In this document: positions 45,943 through 55,670 of the stretch, in pieces
Numbering within the stretch: position 1 is the stretch's first letter
How the letters are laid out: the number at the start of each line of letters is the position of its first letter
Assembly (NCBI GenBank): GCA_023159155.1
Contig: JAJNNX010000041.1
Location: 186,001-250,000, forward strand
Origin: Ustulina deusta
Lineage: Eukaryota > Ascomycota > Sordariomycetes > Xylariales > Xylariaceae
DNA length: 64,000 nt
Reading direction: 5' to 3'
Position numbers and translations under genes: made by a program
Notes under the pieces: model-generated
What the model was told of the DNA's origin: nothing
Database searches by the model: none
What the model saw: the letters and a program-made list of their open reading frames with translations, nothing else

Positions 45943-47094
45943 ATGCCCATCACAATATTACAGCCTGCACCACCGCCAGGCTACTTCGCGAACGACCTGT
46001 TGGGTGCAGGCTCAGACTCCGACTCAGAAGGCGGCGCTGATCTCGAAGGCGATGTGTCCATGGGACGGCCCTCAAGGCGATCTCGCCATCTGGACGCGAT
46101 AGTGACGCCCGGCGAAATAATAACAGAGGACTCTCAATGGATGCGGTAAGCAGATCTACCTCGGGCACCTCGGGCCAAGGCCGCCAGCAGCCAGACTAAC
46201 GTGCATTGCCTGTGCTCTGCCCTGCACAGAGGCCACGGCACATACATAACCGCCGAACCGCCAGCCATCGTGTCCTCCGTCGCCGGCACCCTCGCCAAGA
46301 CAAACAAGCTCCTCTCCGTGCGTCCTCTCCGCGCCCGCTACACCCCTGAGATCGGCGACCTCGTCGTCGGCCGCATTGTCGAGGTCCAGCCGCGCCGGTG
46401 GCGCGTCGATGTCGGCGCCGCGCTCCTCGCCCAACTGCCCCTCTCGGCCATCAATCTGCCGGGTGGCATCCAGCGCCGCCGCACCGAGACCGACGAGCTG
46501 CAGATCCGCACCTTCTTCTCCGAAGGCGAGCTCCTGGTGGCTGAAGTGCAGCAACTCTACGGGGACGGCGGCGCCGTGCTGCACACGCGCTCCCTCAAGT
46601 ACGGCAAGCTGCGCAACGGGCTGTTCGTCGCCGTCAGCGGCACCGGCGGCGGCGGCGGCGTCGTGCGCGCGCGTCGCCAGGCCTTCGCCATGGACATCAA
46701 CGTCGGTGGCGGCGCCGCCACCGACGACGCCGAGAAGGTCGACATCATCCTCGGCGTCAACGGGTACATCTGGATCAGCAAGCACATCGACGGCGAGGGG
46801 CCGGCGGCCGAGACCTCCGGGCCTGCCATCACGAGGGTCGAGGAGAGTGTGGGGCTGAACGTGTACTCGAGCCAAAACGACGAGATACCCATCGGCACCA
46901 TGCGCGAGATTGCGCGCGTCAAAGGCGTTATCGAGGCCCTCGTTGAACACGGATTGCGAGTCGATGAGGAGATGGTGGTAAGAGGGTATCAGGAGGCTGT
47001 TGAGTTGGCGAGGGGCGACGGAGACGGTGAGGAGACACTATACCTGGGCGGTGAACGGGGGCGTAGACTTGCGGATGCGCTTGTCGGTCGGTAG
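45943..47094 (+). CDS. RRP4: Exosome complex subunit Rrp4
   Basis: Two exons (45943-46145, 46230-47094) encode 355 aa. The 84-bp intron is phase 2 and joins QWMR to GHGTY. The N-terminal domain includes [20 protein letters not shown]. An S1 RNA-binding domain lies around residues 110-190 ([24 protein letters not shown]...LKYGKLRNG), and a KH-like domain follows with [17 protein letters not shown]. Rrp4 is one of the three cap proteins of the RNA exosome, guiding RNA into the central channel in nucleus and cytoplasm. A glycine/valine-rich GTGGGGGVV loop follows the S1 domain. The exon is very GC-rich, which produces long antisense frames that should be ignored. Confidence 0.94.
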
Positions 47095-48251
47095 TCTTGA
47101 GACGTAATAATGTCTTGAGAAATCCACATAGAGGAGGAATCATGACATCACAATTGTTCAGATGCTATGAGCCATTGGGGGCAACGAGCATTTTCGGTGT
47201 GAAAAACAGTAACACAAGACTCCGCCCGTGGACGAGCATTCGAACTACGGTCAGCAATTCACCAGGACGGGATTATTCGAGAACTCCTGGTGACGAATTC
47301 CGGGTCTTGAAATAACAGACCAGCTAGATCAAGAGCCGCATTCACTCCCATTTTTTCGCAGAAGATCCTATGTCTTATTAGGATGTACCGAGCACATAAA
47401 CTCGGTCACTTAGGAACGACCGCTAGGGAGAATATATCGGCAGTTGGCTTGATTCTAGAAAAGGAATATATAACTCTTTTTTTTTCTTTTTTTTTTAAAA
47501 AAAAGGAAAAAAGAAAAAAGAAAAAAAAGGAAAGAAAGAGAATATTATACTCATTTTAGTCAGTCTGCACATTATAAACGACATGAGAACAATAACTCGC
47601 CATCTGCTCTGAACTGATTTGGTACTATCTAATTCAAGAGCCGACCCGAATTTAGATCCATCCCAAACCTTGCCAAATGCGCTGGAATGGATGGACCAGA
47701 TACGGATGCCTTATTTATAGACTGATTATCCGAGAATACTATGTATGTGTTCAGAGTGAAGTGGGCAATTGTAGGTAGGTCATGGCAGGAAAAAAAGGGG
47801 CACTCACCTTGCCCTTCTACTAGGAGATTGGCTGAACCTACACTTCCTAGCGTAATTCTAGCAATTAACATTAGGAATTCAAGCGGTCAAGAGTAAATGC
47901 AAAATTTTAATTCAACGCGAATCTTAGCTAATGAGTGGTTGATGATTCTACATACATAAAAGCAACGCAGTGTTTTTAGTGTTTTTTATATTTTCTGTCT
48001 GCAAAGCCACGCTTTTCTCACTCATTCCACTTCAATAGCGTCCTCCTAGATATTCTATATCAGGTCTTCGAAAAGCAGATACCTACGTGAGCCCTTGTAA
48101 GTCACTTAGAAGATTTAAGCTAATATTATTTCAGCGATTAACCGATACAGACATCGCACATTTTTGATTAGTTTGCCTCACAAAGGAAAATGTTTTTTGT
48201 TACAATGGCGATATCGATTTTGTCTCGGTCTCATTTCTATATTAGAAGCTC
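47095..48251. other. Intergenic region with T/A inverted repeat
   Basis: Contains the 3' UTR of RRP4 and the 3' side of the amidoligase A gene. The only clear structure is a T-rich/A-rich inverted repeat at 47475-47540. Small frames at 47097-47315 and 47629-47871 are unsupported. Confidence 0.5.
47475..47540. repeat. T-rich/A-rich inverted repeat
   Basis: About 22 bases almost entirely T (with single C interruptions) are followed immediately by about 44 bases almost entirely A with G interruptions. The C and G interruptions are placed so that much of the two arms can pair, giving a potential hairpin about 380 bp downstream of RRP4. Confidence 0.7.
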
Positions 48252-49473
48252 TCAATATGAATCTTCATAATCCCGGTAGTTTGTATCTGAGTGATCGGAA
48301 TCCTTATATTCGGAATCTCCCTTTGACATGATCGAACTATCGTCATCGGTAAAAAACTCCTCGTAACAGTCCTGACTGCAGTCAAAGTAAGCACCCTCGA
48401 ATTTCTGATATTGCCTCAAAGATACTGACCTGAAAAACCCCATCATATCGCTCCAATGCGAAGGGAGATGCTGCCTGACGTTGAGAGACCTCGCGGTCTT
48501 GGTCAAATCTGACCAAAACGTACTCATTGAATCACGCCAGATAGCAAAATAGTCCTTGACCCGCAGAGTAAGTACGCTTTCCGCCATCGCAACAAGGTTC
48601 GGGGTACTCACTTTCTCAAGGCATAGGTGGATAAATGCCACGACAAAAGAAACCCACATCCGGGTTGCCACCGGGTCTCTAAGTCCATGGCCGCCTCGAA
48701 ATTCAATCGATCCAGACCCGTCTGGGAGAATATTGTCAAAATTCCACAGAACATACCTATCTTTCCGTGTGCCCCAGCTCTCCTGCATGAAGTCCCTCAG
48801 TTCTTGCTTGTCCCCTATCCGCCCCATTATGTAATTCAAGATGTCCCGTAACTCACCGCCATCACCGGATCCCATGCTCATCAGCTTCGCGGAGCACGAC
48901 GTGTTTTTGCGGCAGTACTTGTTGTGCTGACGGCATTCGGGCAGGAGCTCCTGAATCAGAGGTTCATAGAAGATGATGCCGTAGGCGATGTGCTTCAGCT
49001 GGTATAGGCTGAAGGCCTTTCTGGGGAATGGTGAAACATGGATATGGCTTCCGCACAGGCTGGATACATCAGGTTTCTGGAAAATATGACCCCATGCGTA
49101 CCAGAAGGTATCAATTTCGTATTCCCACCCGCCACCGGTCCGAAGAGTAGGGGACACGGCTTCTAAGGGGACTAGACCATACGATGAGCCTCCAAAATAG
49201 CCGCAAGGAGAGAGAGAGAGAGAGAGAGCTGAATTGTCACCTACTACGGGGATAAGAAGGGTCTTTTAGCGAGCCATCCTTGGTAATCCACCACTTGTCG
49301 TAGTGTTCGGGATGTTTGCAATACCTGCTGCCATCGAGCCTATCTGCCACGGCCGAGAGTCCACGCTGATTCAGAGACCAAGCGAGCTTTTCGTAGTAAG
49401 CCCGTCGGGGCAGATCCTGTTCATCTTGAGGTTTGGCGATAAGTTCGATCTCGACGCCAAAATAATACGACAT
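48252..49473 (-). CDS. Amidoligase A (Amidoligase_2 family, COOH-NH2 ligase fold)
   Basis: Two exons (49473-49245, 49171-48252) encode 382 aa; the 73-bp intron is phase 1 and contains a (GA)n run. Motifs fit the glutamine-synthetase-like amidoligase family: YFGVEIEL (Glu8, Glu10) on the first strand, DKWWITKDGSL near 59-69, CGSHIHVS with His119 and His121, and DRYVLWNFDN followed by GSIEFRGG (Glu233, Arg235). Such acidic and histidine residues bind Mg-ATP. Family enzymes are predicted to form amide bonds between a carboxylate and an amine on small molecules or peptides; the substrate here is unknown. After residue ~300 the tail becomes rich in Asp, Ser and Tyr (TDDDSSIMSKGDSEYKD). It is co-directional with and downstream of cyclotransferase-like gene A, and paralogous to amidoligase B at 52-53 kb. 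The intron phase and site are the same in both. Confidence 0.85.
49212..49228. repeat. (GA)n microsatellite within amidoligase A intron
   Basis: AG dinucleotides repeat across this stretch, reading as a CT tract on the sense strand. It lies in the middle of the intron, some 40 bases before the 3' splice site, and can act as a polypyrimidine tract. Confidence 0.7.
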
Positions 49474-50524
49474 AATTGACAGAAATAGTACGGGCTTCTT
49501 CTACCTACGCCTATCAACAAGCCTCGACGACATAGGAGCTACATGGAGCCAAGAGGCCTCCAGAATTCAAATAAACACCCGCAATATATAGCAGTTGTTG
49601 CTTCGCTTAGGGGGCCGGCACACTTGATTGCCGGTGTGCTTCCAACCCTGCCGACTAGCTTGCCGGTCCTTGAGAACAGACTCATGCTCCTCCGGCAGCG
49701 ACGGTACGTAGCAGGGACAAAGGAACAGAATTCGTACACTGTTTTGACAACTGTACAAGCCGATCCGCGTTTTCTGTATCGCTAACGGCGGCAGACATGG
49801 CATCCCAGCGCCCCCGATATCTCCCCAGTCCTTGACAAGGGTCAAGGATGCGTCAAATGTGCACTTTTGATCCCCAGCACCGTTGTGAGGCTTGAAATCT
49901 TGGGCCACATGTCCAAAATGAGGCGGCTGCATTGGGAAGTGAGGTGTCCCATTCATATAGTTCCTACCATGCAGCCCTTCTGTTATCTGTGGGCAGGCTG
50001 AGCCGCCACCACTACTACTACAGCCTCTTACCGAAGTCCCATTGATCCTTCGAAGGATTCTGGCTCTGCAGGAGCTGGATTAGCATGATGTGATAGTAAA
50101 TCCCTTATGCAGCTGAGCCCAATGAATACTACTTTGATACTAGCGTGTCGATAACTGCATTTGAGCTAGGTATTTGGGGTTGCTGGATTCCTGGGGGGTT
50201 TTAGGCGGATATGGCAACCCTCATCAAGAGAGAACATGAACGGGTATCAGGTCATGGCATAACAAGACGGGATAGGGAGATGGAATAGCAACAAGTCCGG
50301 GGTGATGGCTTGTCCTGCGCCTTATCAGTGGATAAGCGGTCACGGATCAAAGTTCCATTTTATTCATGTCTACGAGGCTTCAAAGGAGCAATAGCCCAGG
50401 AGAGGCAGTGGCTAGCCTGTGCGGTTTAATCTAGGGCTTAAGCATGTACAAAGAATATTACATGAGCACCCCCTAGCGGTAGAGATTCTTGAGTCTCTGT
50501 TAGGCTACCCGGAACATGAGAGGA
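49474..50524. other. Intergenic region between amidoligase A and cyclotransferase A
   Basis: About 1 kb holding the promoter of amidoligase A and the 3' UTR of cyclotransferase A. Small frames on both strands (49543-49785 +, 49567-49956 -) have no domain and atypical composition. No repeat is seen. Confidence 0.5.
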
Positions 50525-51310
50525 CTAGAGATAATATTGCCAGTCCCTCCATGACCTCCCTCGGGGCACTTGATATTCATAGACCCTACCGTCTCTCTCT
50601 TCTTCTGGCTCCGGACTTGCGGGTTGATAGCTAACGGACCGACTCCTCCGGATATTTGGCGCAGCAGCTATCCGAGGAGCACGGGACCGTAGAGACCGCT
50701 GGCGGTCAACGTGGCGCACGATCGGCCTTTTCGGGATGGAAGGGCGGATAGCATTTTCGAAGAAATCCTCCGGGACGCCCATGGCAATGGCATCTCTGAT
50801 GCCGGAGTTCATGCGGTCGATGTACTCGTCTCGGGGGTTGCCCCAGAGGACGAAGTCATAGCTCACGTAGACCAGGACGCTGGGCCAGAGACAGGTCTCG
50901 CGCCTTCTCACGGACGTCATCTGATGTCGCGCTGTCCCGATTATCTGCTCCGGGCCGCCGTCTTCTACGATCGACTGGGTTGGTAACCGCAGGGCCGCCG
51001 ACGCCATGTGCAAGATGACGGGGAGGTATGCTTTCGAGTAGGCGCCGCTGGACACGCCCTCGCTTCTGTCCAGACGGGCCTCGTCGCCAGCGCCCAGCTC
51101 GTAAACAAGGCCGTGAACCGTAAAGCCACTGGTGGGCACGATATTGGCGTACCCTCTTTCGTTAATCTGCCAGCGGTAGTCTGGTAGGACAGCACGTCCC
51201 GCGTAGTAGCTGTTTGGGCACCGAGTAGCCATCTGCTTCAGCCAGAGGTTGCTGCCATAGGCGAAGTAGAGCTGCCTCGGCGGTATCGAGGCTCCCCTCG
51301 GACTTGGCAT
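50525..51310 (-). CDS. Gamma-glutamylcyclotransferase-like (AIG2/GGCT) protein A
   Basis: Single exon, 261 aa from the ATG at 51310. The frame continues upstream but without another ATG. The fold signature LYFAYGSNLWLKQMATRCP is at residues 14-32, with YGSNL lining the active site. YRWQINERGYANIVP, HGLVYEL and LDRSEGV follow; Glu84 of LDRSEGV corresponds to the catalytic glutamate of the family. GGCT enzymes cyclise the gamma-glutamyl group of gamma-glutamyl amines or peptides to 5-oxoproline and release the amine. The segment LVYVSYDFVLWGNPRDEYIDRMNSG continues the domain. The last ~60 residues are arginine-rich and disordered. It is strongly similar to gene B at 53.9 kb and lies just upstream of amidoligase A on the same strand. 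Confidence 0.87.
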   Translation of the reverse strand: MPSPRGASIPPRQLYFAYGSNLWLKQMATRCPNSYYAGRAVLPDYRWQINERGYANIVPTSGFTVHGLVYELGAGDEARLDRSEGVSSGAYSKAYLPVILHMASAALRLPTQSIVEDGGPEQIIGTARHQMTSVRRRETCLWPSVLVYVSYDFVLWGNPRDEYIDRMNSGIRDAIAMGVPEDFFENAIRPSIPKRPIVRHVDRQRSLRSRAPRIAAAPNIRRSRSVSYQPASPEPEEERDGRVYEYQVPRGRSWRDWQYYL

Positions 51311-52133
51311 TCTGCAAATCGATAGGAAATTTCCGTGCGAGCGGATGAGGAAGTGAGGAGATGGGAGGGCGTGATAGTGGGAAACCACAATTCTCGGGAA
51401 TTCTAAAGAGAGAACAATCGTGCTTGCGAATCTCCGATGAACTGTCTGGTAGAGAAGTGATGGAAACTTGGGGGAGGGGGTTCTGAATCCGCGGTTGAAC
51501 CAGGCTACTGCTGTGTTCTGCTAGGCACCACCATCTACACCAAACTAGATAGCTGGGAGGGAGGGAGGGAGGGAGGGGGTTAGGGGCAAGGGTTGTCAGA
51601 TACTACCTAGTCTAGCCACCGCAAGGCAGACTTTCCGCCAAGAAATCCAAAAAGAGAAAAGTACATGCAAGCCGCATTACCAACTCGATGGGTAAGGCTG
51701 TCTAGATCCTTGTTACTTTGACCCTAGCAATCCCGCACTTTATCGAGCGAGTTGTGGGGAGATGGAACTTAGAGGCCCTCTTAGGAATAGCGTCTATCTC
51801 CTTCGGGACAAAACCATTAATACAAAATCTCTTGGCACATGTTGTTTGAAAGCTTGGGGCTTATTATCCCATCTTGTATAGGCCCCCCGAGAGCCAAAAT
51901 ACATTCATCCTGTAGTCTAAGTTTCCCAAGGTTGTTCATTACACTGAGCCATCATTATGAGTGTACACAGATTAACGGGCGTGAAAATTTGAATTGTTTC
52001 TTCCGGTGCGCTGTTAGTAACCAAAACTGACGTAACTCAATACCAACAAGGTAAACAAGAAGTGATAATAGTCAGAGTAGAACGGCTTTGCACTCAGTGG
52101 CCTCAACCCCCGTTCGCTTCACCGGTATACCTC
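51311..52133. other. Promoter of cyclotransferase A and 3' region of amidoligase B
   Basis: Contains a GGGAGGGAGGG tract (51554-51592) about 240 bp upstream of the cyclotransferase A start codon. No other gene or repeat was recognised. Confidence 0.5.
51554..51592 (+). repeat. GGGA repeat with G-quadruplex potential
   Basis: At least six runs of three or more G, spaced by one to three bases, lie on plus (the template strand for the adjacent minus-strand cyclotransferase gene). The pattern satisfies the usual four-run G-quadruplex rule. A regulatory effect is only a possibility. Confidence 0.6.
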
Positions 52134-53189
52134 CTACCCTGTGGTATCATACGCCACGGTCTCGTTCAACACTCGATAATCATCGGGAATTAGATTTCCC
52201 ATGGACAACTGCCCGCTACACTTTTTCACCGCCTCGTAGAGTGCCTCCGGGCTCCAGCTGGTAATCGAAACGTACTCGGGGTGTTTGAGATCGTTCTTCA
52301 ATGTAAGTTAGTTCACATTCGACGCTCGTTACTGCTGTGACGTACCATGGAGAGAAAGGCATGGACGATTGCTATGGTGAAGGCAATCCACCGTTTGGTT
52401 CTAATTTCTCCCCGCAGGCATCTACCCCCCCTGAACTCAATGGTGCCAGAACGTTCAGGGACGATATTTTCGAAGTTCCACAGAACGTACCTATCGCTCT
52501 GCATGATATCCTTCAGCATCTCGGCATTAGTCGCACTGTTGATGAGCCGCGCAATCGCCGGCCCGTTGAGGCCACACTGCCTAAGTTGGGGCGAATTCTG
52601 CGTATTCAGCTTGCAGTAGTCATTATTTGCGCGGTTGGTCATGAGGAGAGAGGCGATAAGCGGCTCGTATATCGCAATTCCGTAGGCAATTGTTTTGAGC
52701 TGAGAGAGGGAGAACGCCCTACCCCGGCCCCTCGACAGATGGACGTGGCTACCGCATCGTGGAGACCGCTCCGGCATATGGAAGACAGCACGCATTGCGG
52801 CCCAGAAGGTGTCGATCTCGTCTTCCCAGTTTCGTCTGCAACTCAAGATTGGGGAAACAGCTTCCATCGGAACTGGTGGCTAGCTGTCAGTGATCTTACC
52901 TTGTTATGTACTATAGCCGAAGACGAGAAAGGAGACAAGGCATAGAGATCTTACTCAGTTCTTCGGGATTTCCGAGAGAACCATCTTTCGTAATCCACCA
53001 TTTATCATAATGTTCTGGGTGCTTGCCATACCTCCCCGTCAGATCGTCGGCTTTAGCATTCAATCCTCTGTTCCTAAGGGCGGCTGCAAGTTTCTCATAA
53101 TACAAGGCATGCTTTTCGCTCAACGGATTTCTGATCTTGTGTGGCTTCGCGCGCACCTCAATCTCAATGCCAAAGTGGTAATCTGTCAT
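52134..53189 (-). CDS. Amidoligase B (Amidoligase_2 family)
   Basis: Three exons (53189-52955, 52872-52346, 52295-52134) encode 307 aa; introns are 82 and 50 bp. The start MTDYHFGIEIEVRAKP aligns with amidoligase A. Matching motifs are FGIEIE (Glu9, Glu11), DKWWITKDGSL (62-72), CGSHVHLS (His121, His123), and DRYVLWNFEN followed by GTIEFRGG (Glu224, Arg226). The first intron interrupts at the same place and phase as in A (before IP.EAVSP). The third exon, found from its splice signals (GTACGT donor, CTAAC branch), adds KHPEYVSITSWSPEALYEAV and a tail ending VAYDTTG. A's acidic tail is absent. The same reaction type is predicted: ATP-dependent amide formation on an unknown substrate. It is divergent from cyclotransferase B across about 700 bp, suggesting shared control. 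Confidence 0.83.
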
Positions 53190-53893
53190 GACGAACAAGT
53201 GCTTCGGGAATGGTTCACAACTGGGTAGCATAGCAAAAACTACCCAAGGCTTTTATGTGTTACCGGCACAGGTCAGGGGCTATCCTCAACAGAGCAACCA
53301 TAAGCTCGAGGTTGGACCTAATTTGACGGATCACACTCCATGTAGAATGGCTTCTCACCTGTACATGTAGATCACCGTCCGCCTTGATCTAGGTACAGGA
53401 ACTGCCAGCTAATACGAATAAGGGCCGCAAGGATCCGCGGAGGTAAGCCATTTTCGACACGGAGGGCATCGTATTCGCAGTAGACCCCCAAACAGGGTGT
53501 TGGAACTACTACATTCCCAACCCGGTTTGCATCACGAGCCTAGGCGCAGGGGTTCAGGCAAGCCACGGCGGCTACAAACGCTTTTGGCGAGTGGTAATTC
53601 GCTGCTGTGCCGGAGAAAGACACGAAAAGGTCAGGTCTAGAGTTGTATGTTCATGTGTCAGCGTCGAGTCAACTGAAGTCTAGCCCCTTGTTGACTTCTG
53701 TGGGACATGATATCCACGGTTCGAGTTCTGCTCCCGCACGGTGCCCTTCTCTCCAGGTTCATGGTGCTTACCTAATTCAACATCGCAATCGGGTATCATT
53801 TCAGGCTGCTACCGACACACTCTTCCCAAACCAGCACTCGGACTCAATTCGCCTCAAGATTTTCGAGGACCCGTTCCCTTCTTCATAGCAGAA
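53190..53893. promoter_or_regulatory. Bidirectional promoter between amidoligase B and cyclotransferase B
   Basis: The 704-bp region lies between two start codons facing away from each other. It has no convincing gene of its own; a plus-strand frame at 53607-53888 lies in the probable leader of cyclotransferase B. No defined motif was recognised. The arrangement suggests co-expression of the two enzymes. Confidence 0.6.
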
Positions 53894-55245
53894 ATGAATT
53901 TCTTCTCGTCAGGTCCAAGCCATCATGTCCCGTCTAGACGGCCAGTCAAGGAAGATGGCAGCCTCTATTTTGCCTATGGCAGCAACCTCCATCTCACGCA
54001 GATGGCCAATCGGTGCCCCGCAAGTATTTTCAAAGGAAAAGCGGTGCTATCTGGCTACAGGTGGCAAATCAATGAACGTGGGGTCGCCAACGTGGTACAA
54101 TCCATGGATGATTCTGTCGAGGGTCTCCTTTACCTCGTCAATCAGAAAGATGAGAGATCACTAGATCGCTCTGAGGGCGTGGCTAAAGGCTTCTATCAAA
54201 AGCACTTGTTGACAGTTACCTTTGAACCCCATAGACAATTCGAAAATCGTGAGTCTTTCGAAGTCGCTCTATTAATTTCACAGTCGAAGACTGCGAAAGA
54301 GACAACCGGCTGGAAATCACCAGGCCCAAGTGATGCCTCACAGTGGATGCCTCCAAAGGACTTCACCGATCAAAACACATGTGAACCGAATCCTGACCGT
54401 GCCAAGGGGCGGGAAGAGCCGAACGGCACCAGGAATGTCAAGGCGTTAGTCTATGTCAGCGAAAATTACACGAATGACGGCATAATCCGCGAGGAGTACA
54501 TTCTGCGCACCCAAAAAGCGATGTTAGACGCGGAAATCTTGGGGGTGTCTCGCTCGTTCGTTGGCAAATACATCACTCCATTTCTAGACCAGAGACATGA
54601 AGTCCTATCTGCCTCACGTGGCGGCGATGGTTTAACCAATGCTAAGAGCAAACGCATCAAGGGAATGGAGAAACACGAGGGACAGAGTAAGTCAAACCCC
54701 GTCCACAAATCCAACTACCTATACTTATATCTGAGACTCTCTTAGTGTCCGGAAAACCACGACTTCAAGTCTCTGAGCGTAATGCTGGCTCACTTGACCT
54801 TGTGGACTTCCAAGGGCTAGAACAGGCCAATCGCAACCCGCATGCCGACTCAGGCGTCGAGTTTCCAACGGATATGCTAGACGCGATCAAGTCGGCGCGC
54901 TCTAAAGCTACGCGAGGTGAATACACAATGGCTTACGTCGTCGTCGCCCACGAAGACAATGTCAACTCGCCCCCTCGCTTCGATATCCTGGCCACGTCAT
55001 GGGACTTGGAACTTACGAACGAACTCGCAATGAAATACTTCCGAGACGCGTGCTCCAAGTCCTTCTCTAGCATCGCGGCTAAGACTCGAGAACATTGGGC
55101 GGAGTCGGATAGTGCAGGCACTCGGTCTTGTGCGTTCAGCTGGAAGTTAGATAAAGATGCATGCATCCAACTTGATGCTTCTGTGCCGAGTACTGGCCGC
55201 ATCACCGTTCGAGTTGACGCACAAAAGCTCTCGGCGAGGTCTTGA
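53894..55245 (+). CDS. Gamma-glutamylcyclotransferase-like protein B with extra C-terminal domain
   Basis: Two exons (53894-54686, 54746-55245) encode 430 aa; the 59-bp phase-1 intron (GTAAGT...TTAG) joins HEGQ to MSGKPRLQ. Residues 24-250 are GGCT-like: LYFAYGSNLHLTQMANRCP, YRWQINERGVANVV, EGLLYLV and LDRSEGV with catalytic-type Glu94, then ALVYVSENYTNDGIIREEYI. A charged insertion lies around 125-180. After a basic linker (TNAKSKRIKGMEKHEGQ) comes a domain of ~150 residues not recognised. It contains EFPTDMLDAIKSARSKATRG, MAYVVVAHEDN, FDILATSWDLELTNELAMKY and CAFSWKLDKDACIQLDAS, and looks alpha/beta with a final beta-rich part. Protein A lacks it. If the intron is not removed, the protein stops after LYLRLS at 54745, leaving only the cyclotransferase-like part. 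Confidence 0.82.
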
Positions 55246-55670
55246 AACATGTCAGAACACATCTAGTTCCTTGTCATTCAGACTAGACGCTATTAAATCA
55301 CCAGATTAGCTTAAGAAGCCCACGATGGTTGAAACATGCTAACAAGTAGCATATGCTTGCAGACTTTACTGGCTTAGCTTCAACTGCGTCCGTAAAGATC
55401 TCAGCTGAACATTGTGGCGGCGGCGGATTAATATAGAACTTGATCGGCCTACAACGTAGCCTTGGGGGCTATTAAGCGAATACCCGTGCTACCTACTTCA
55501 ATATAAGCCACGCAACCAACCATAAATAGCTCAAATTTGAATCGTGTCTCCTCACTTCCAAATTTCTACTTGATGACACCCGCAGCAAAATAAGATTCCT
55601 AGTAACATATACCCATCCTCAACGTATATTGCTTGCAATTATCTTTAACAGCGCCTGCCTTAGAATCTCC
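55246..55670. other. Intergenic region
   Basis: Spacer of 425 bp between cyclotransferase B and the next plus-strand gene. No feature was recognised. Confidence 0.5.

Noticed and set aside
46156..46950. 264-codon minus-strand frame antisense to RRP4
   Set aside because: Third-position GC bias of RRP4 keeps the antisense frame open; composition is abnormal and no domain is present.
49543..49956. Overlapping frames on both strands between amidoligase A and cyclotransferase A
   Set aside because: I looked here for a third component of the locus. Neither frame has a domain, plausible composition or splice support.
48252..55245. Interpretation of the amidoligase/cyclotransferase locus as a secondary-metabolite cluster
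   Set aside because: No polyketide synthase, NRPS, terpene synthase, P450 or pathway regulator lies within the locus, so a classical cluster is not supported.
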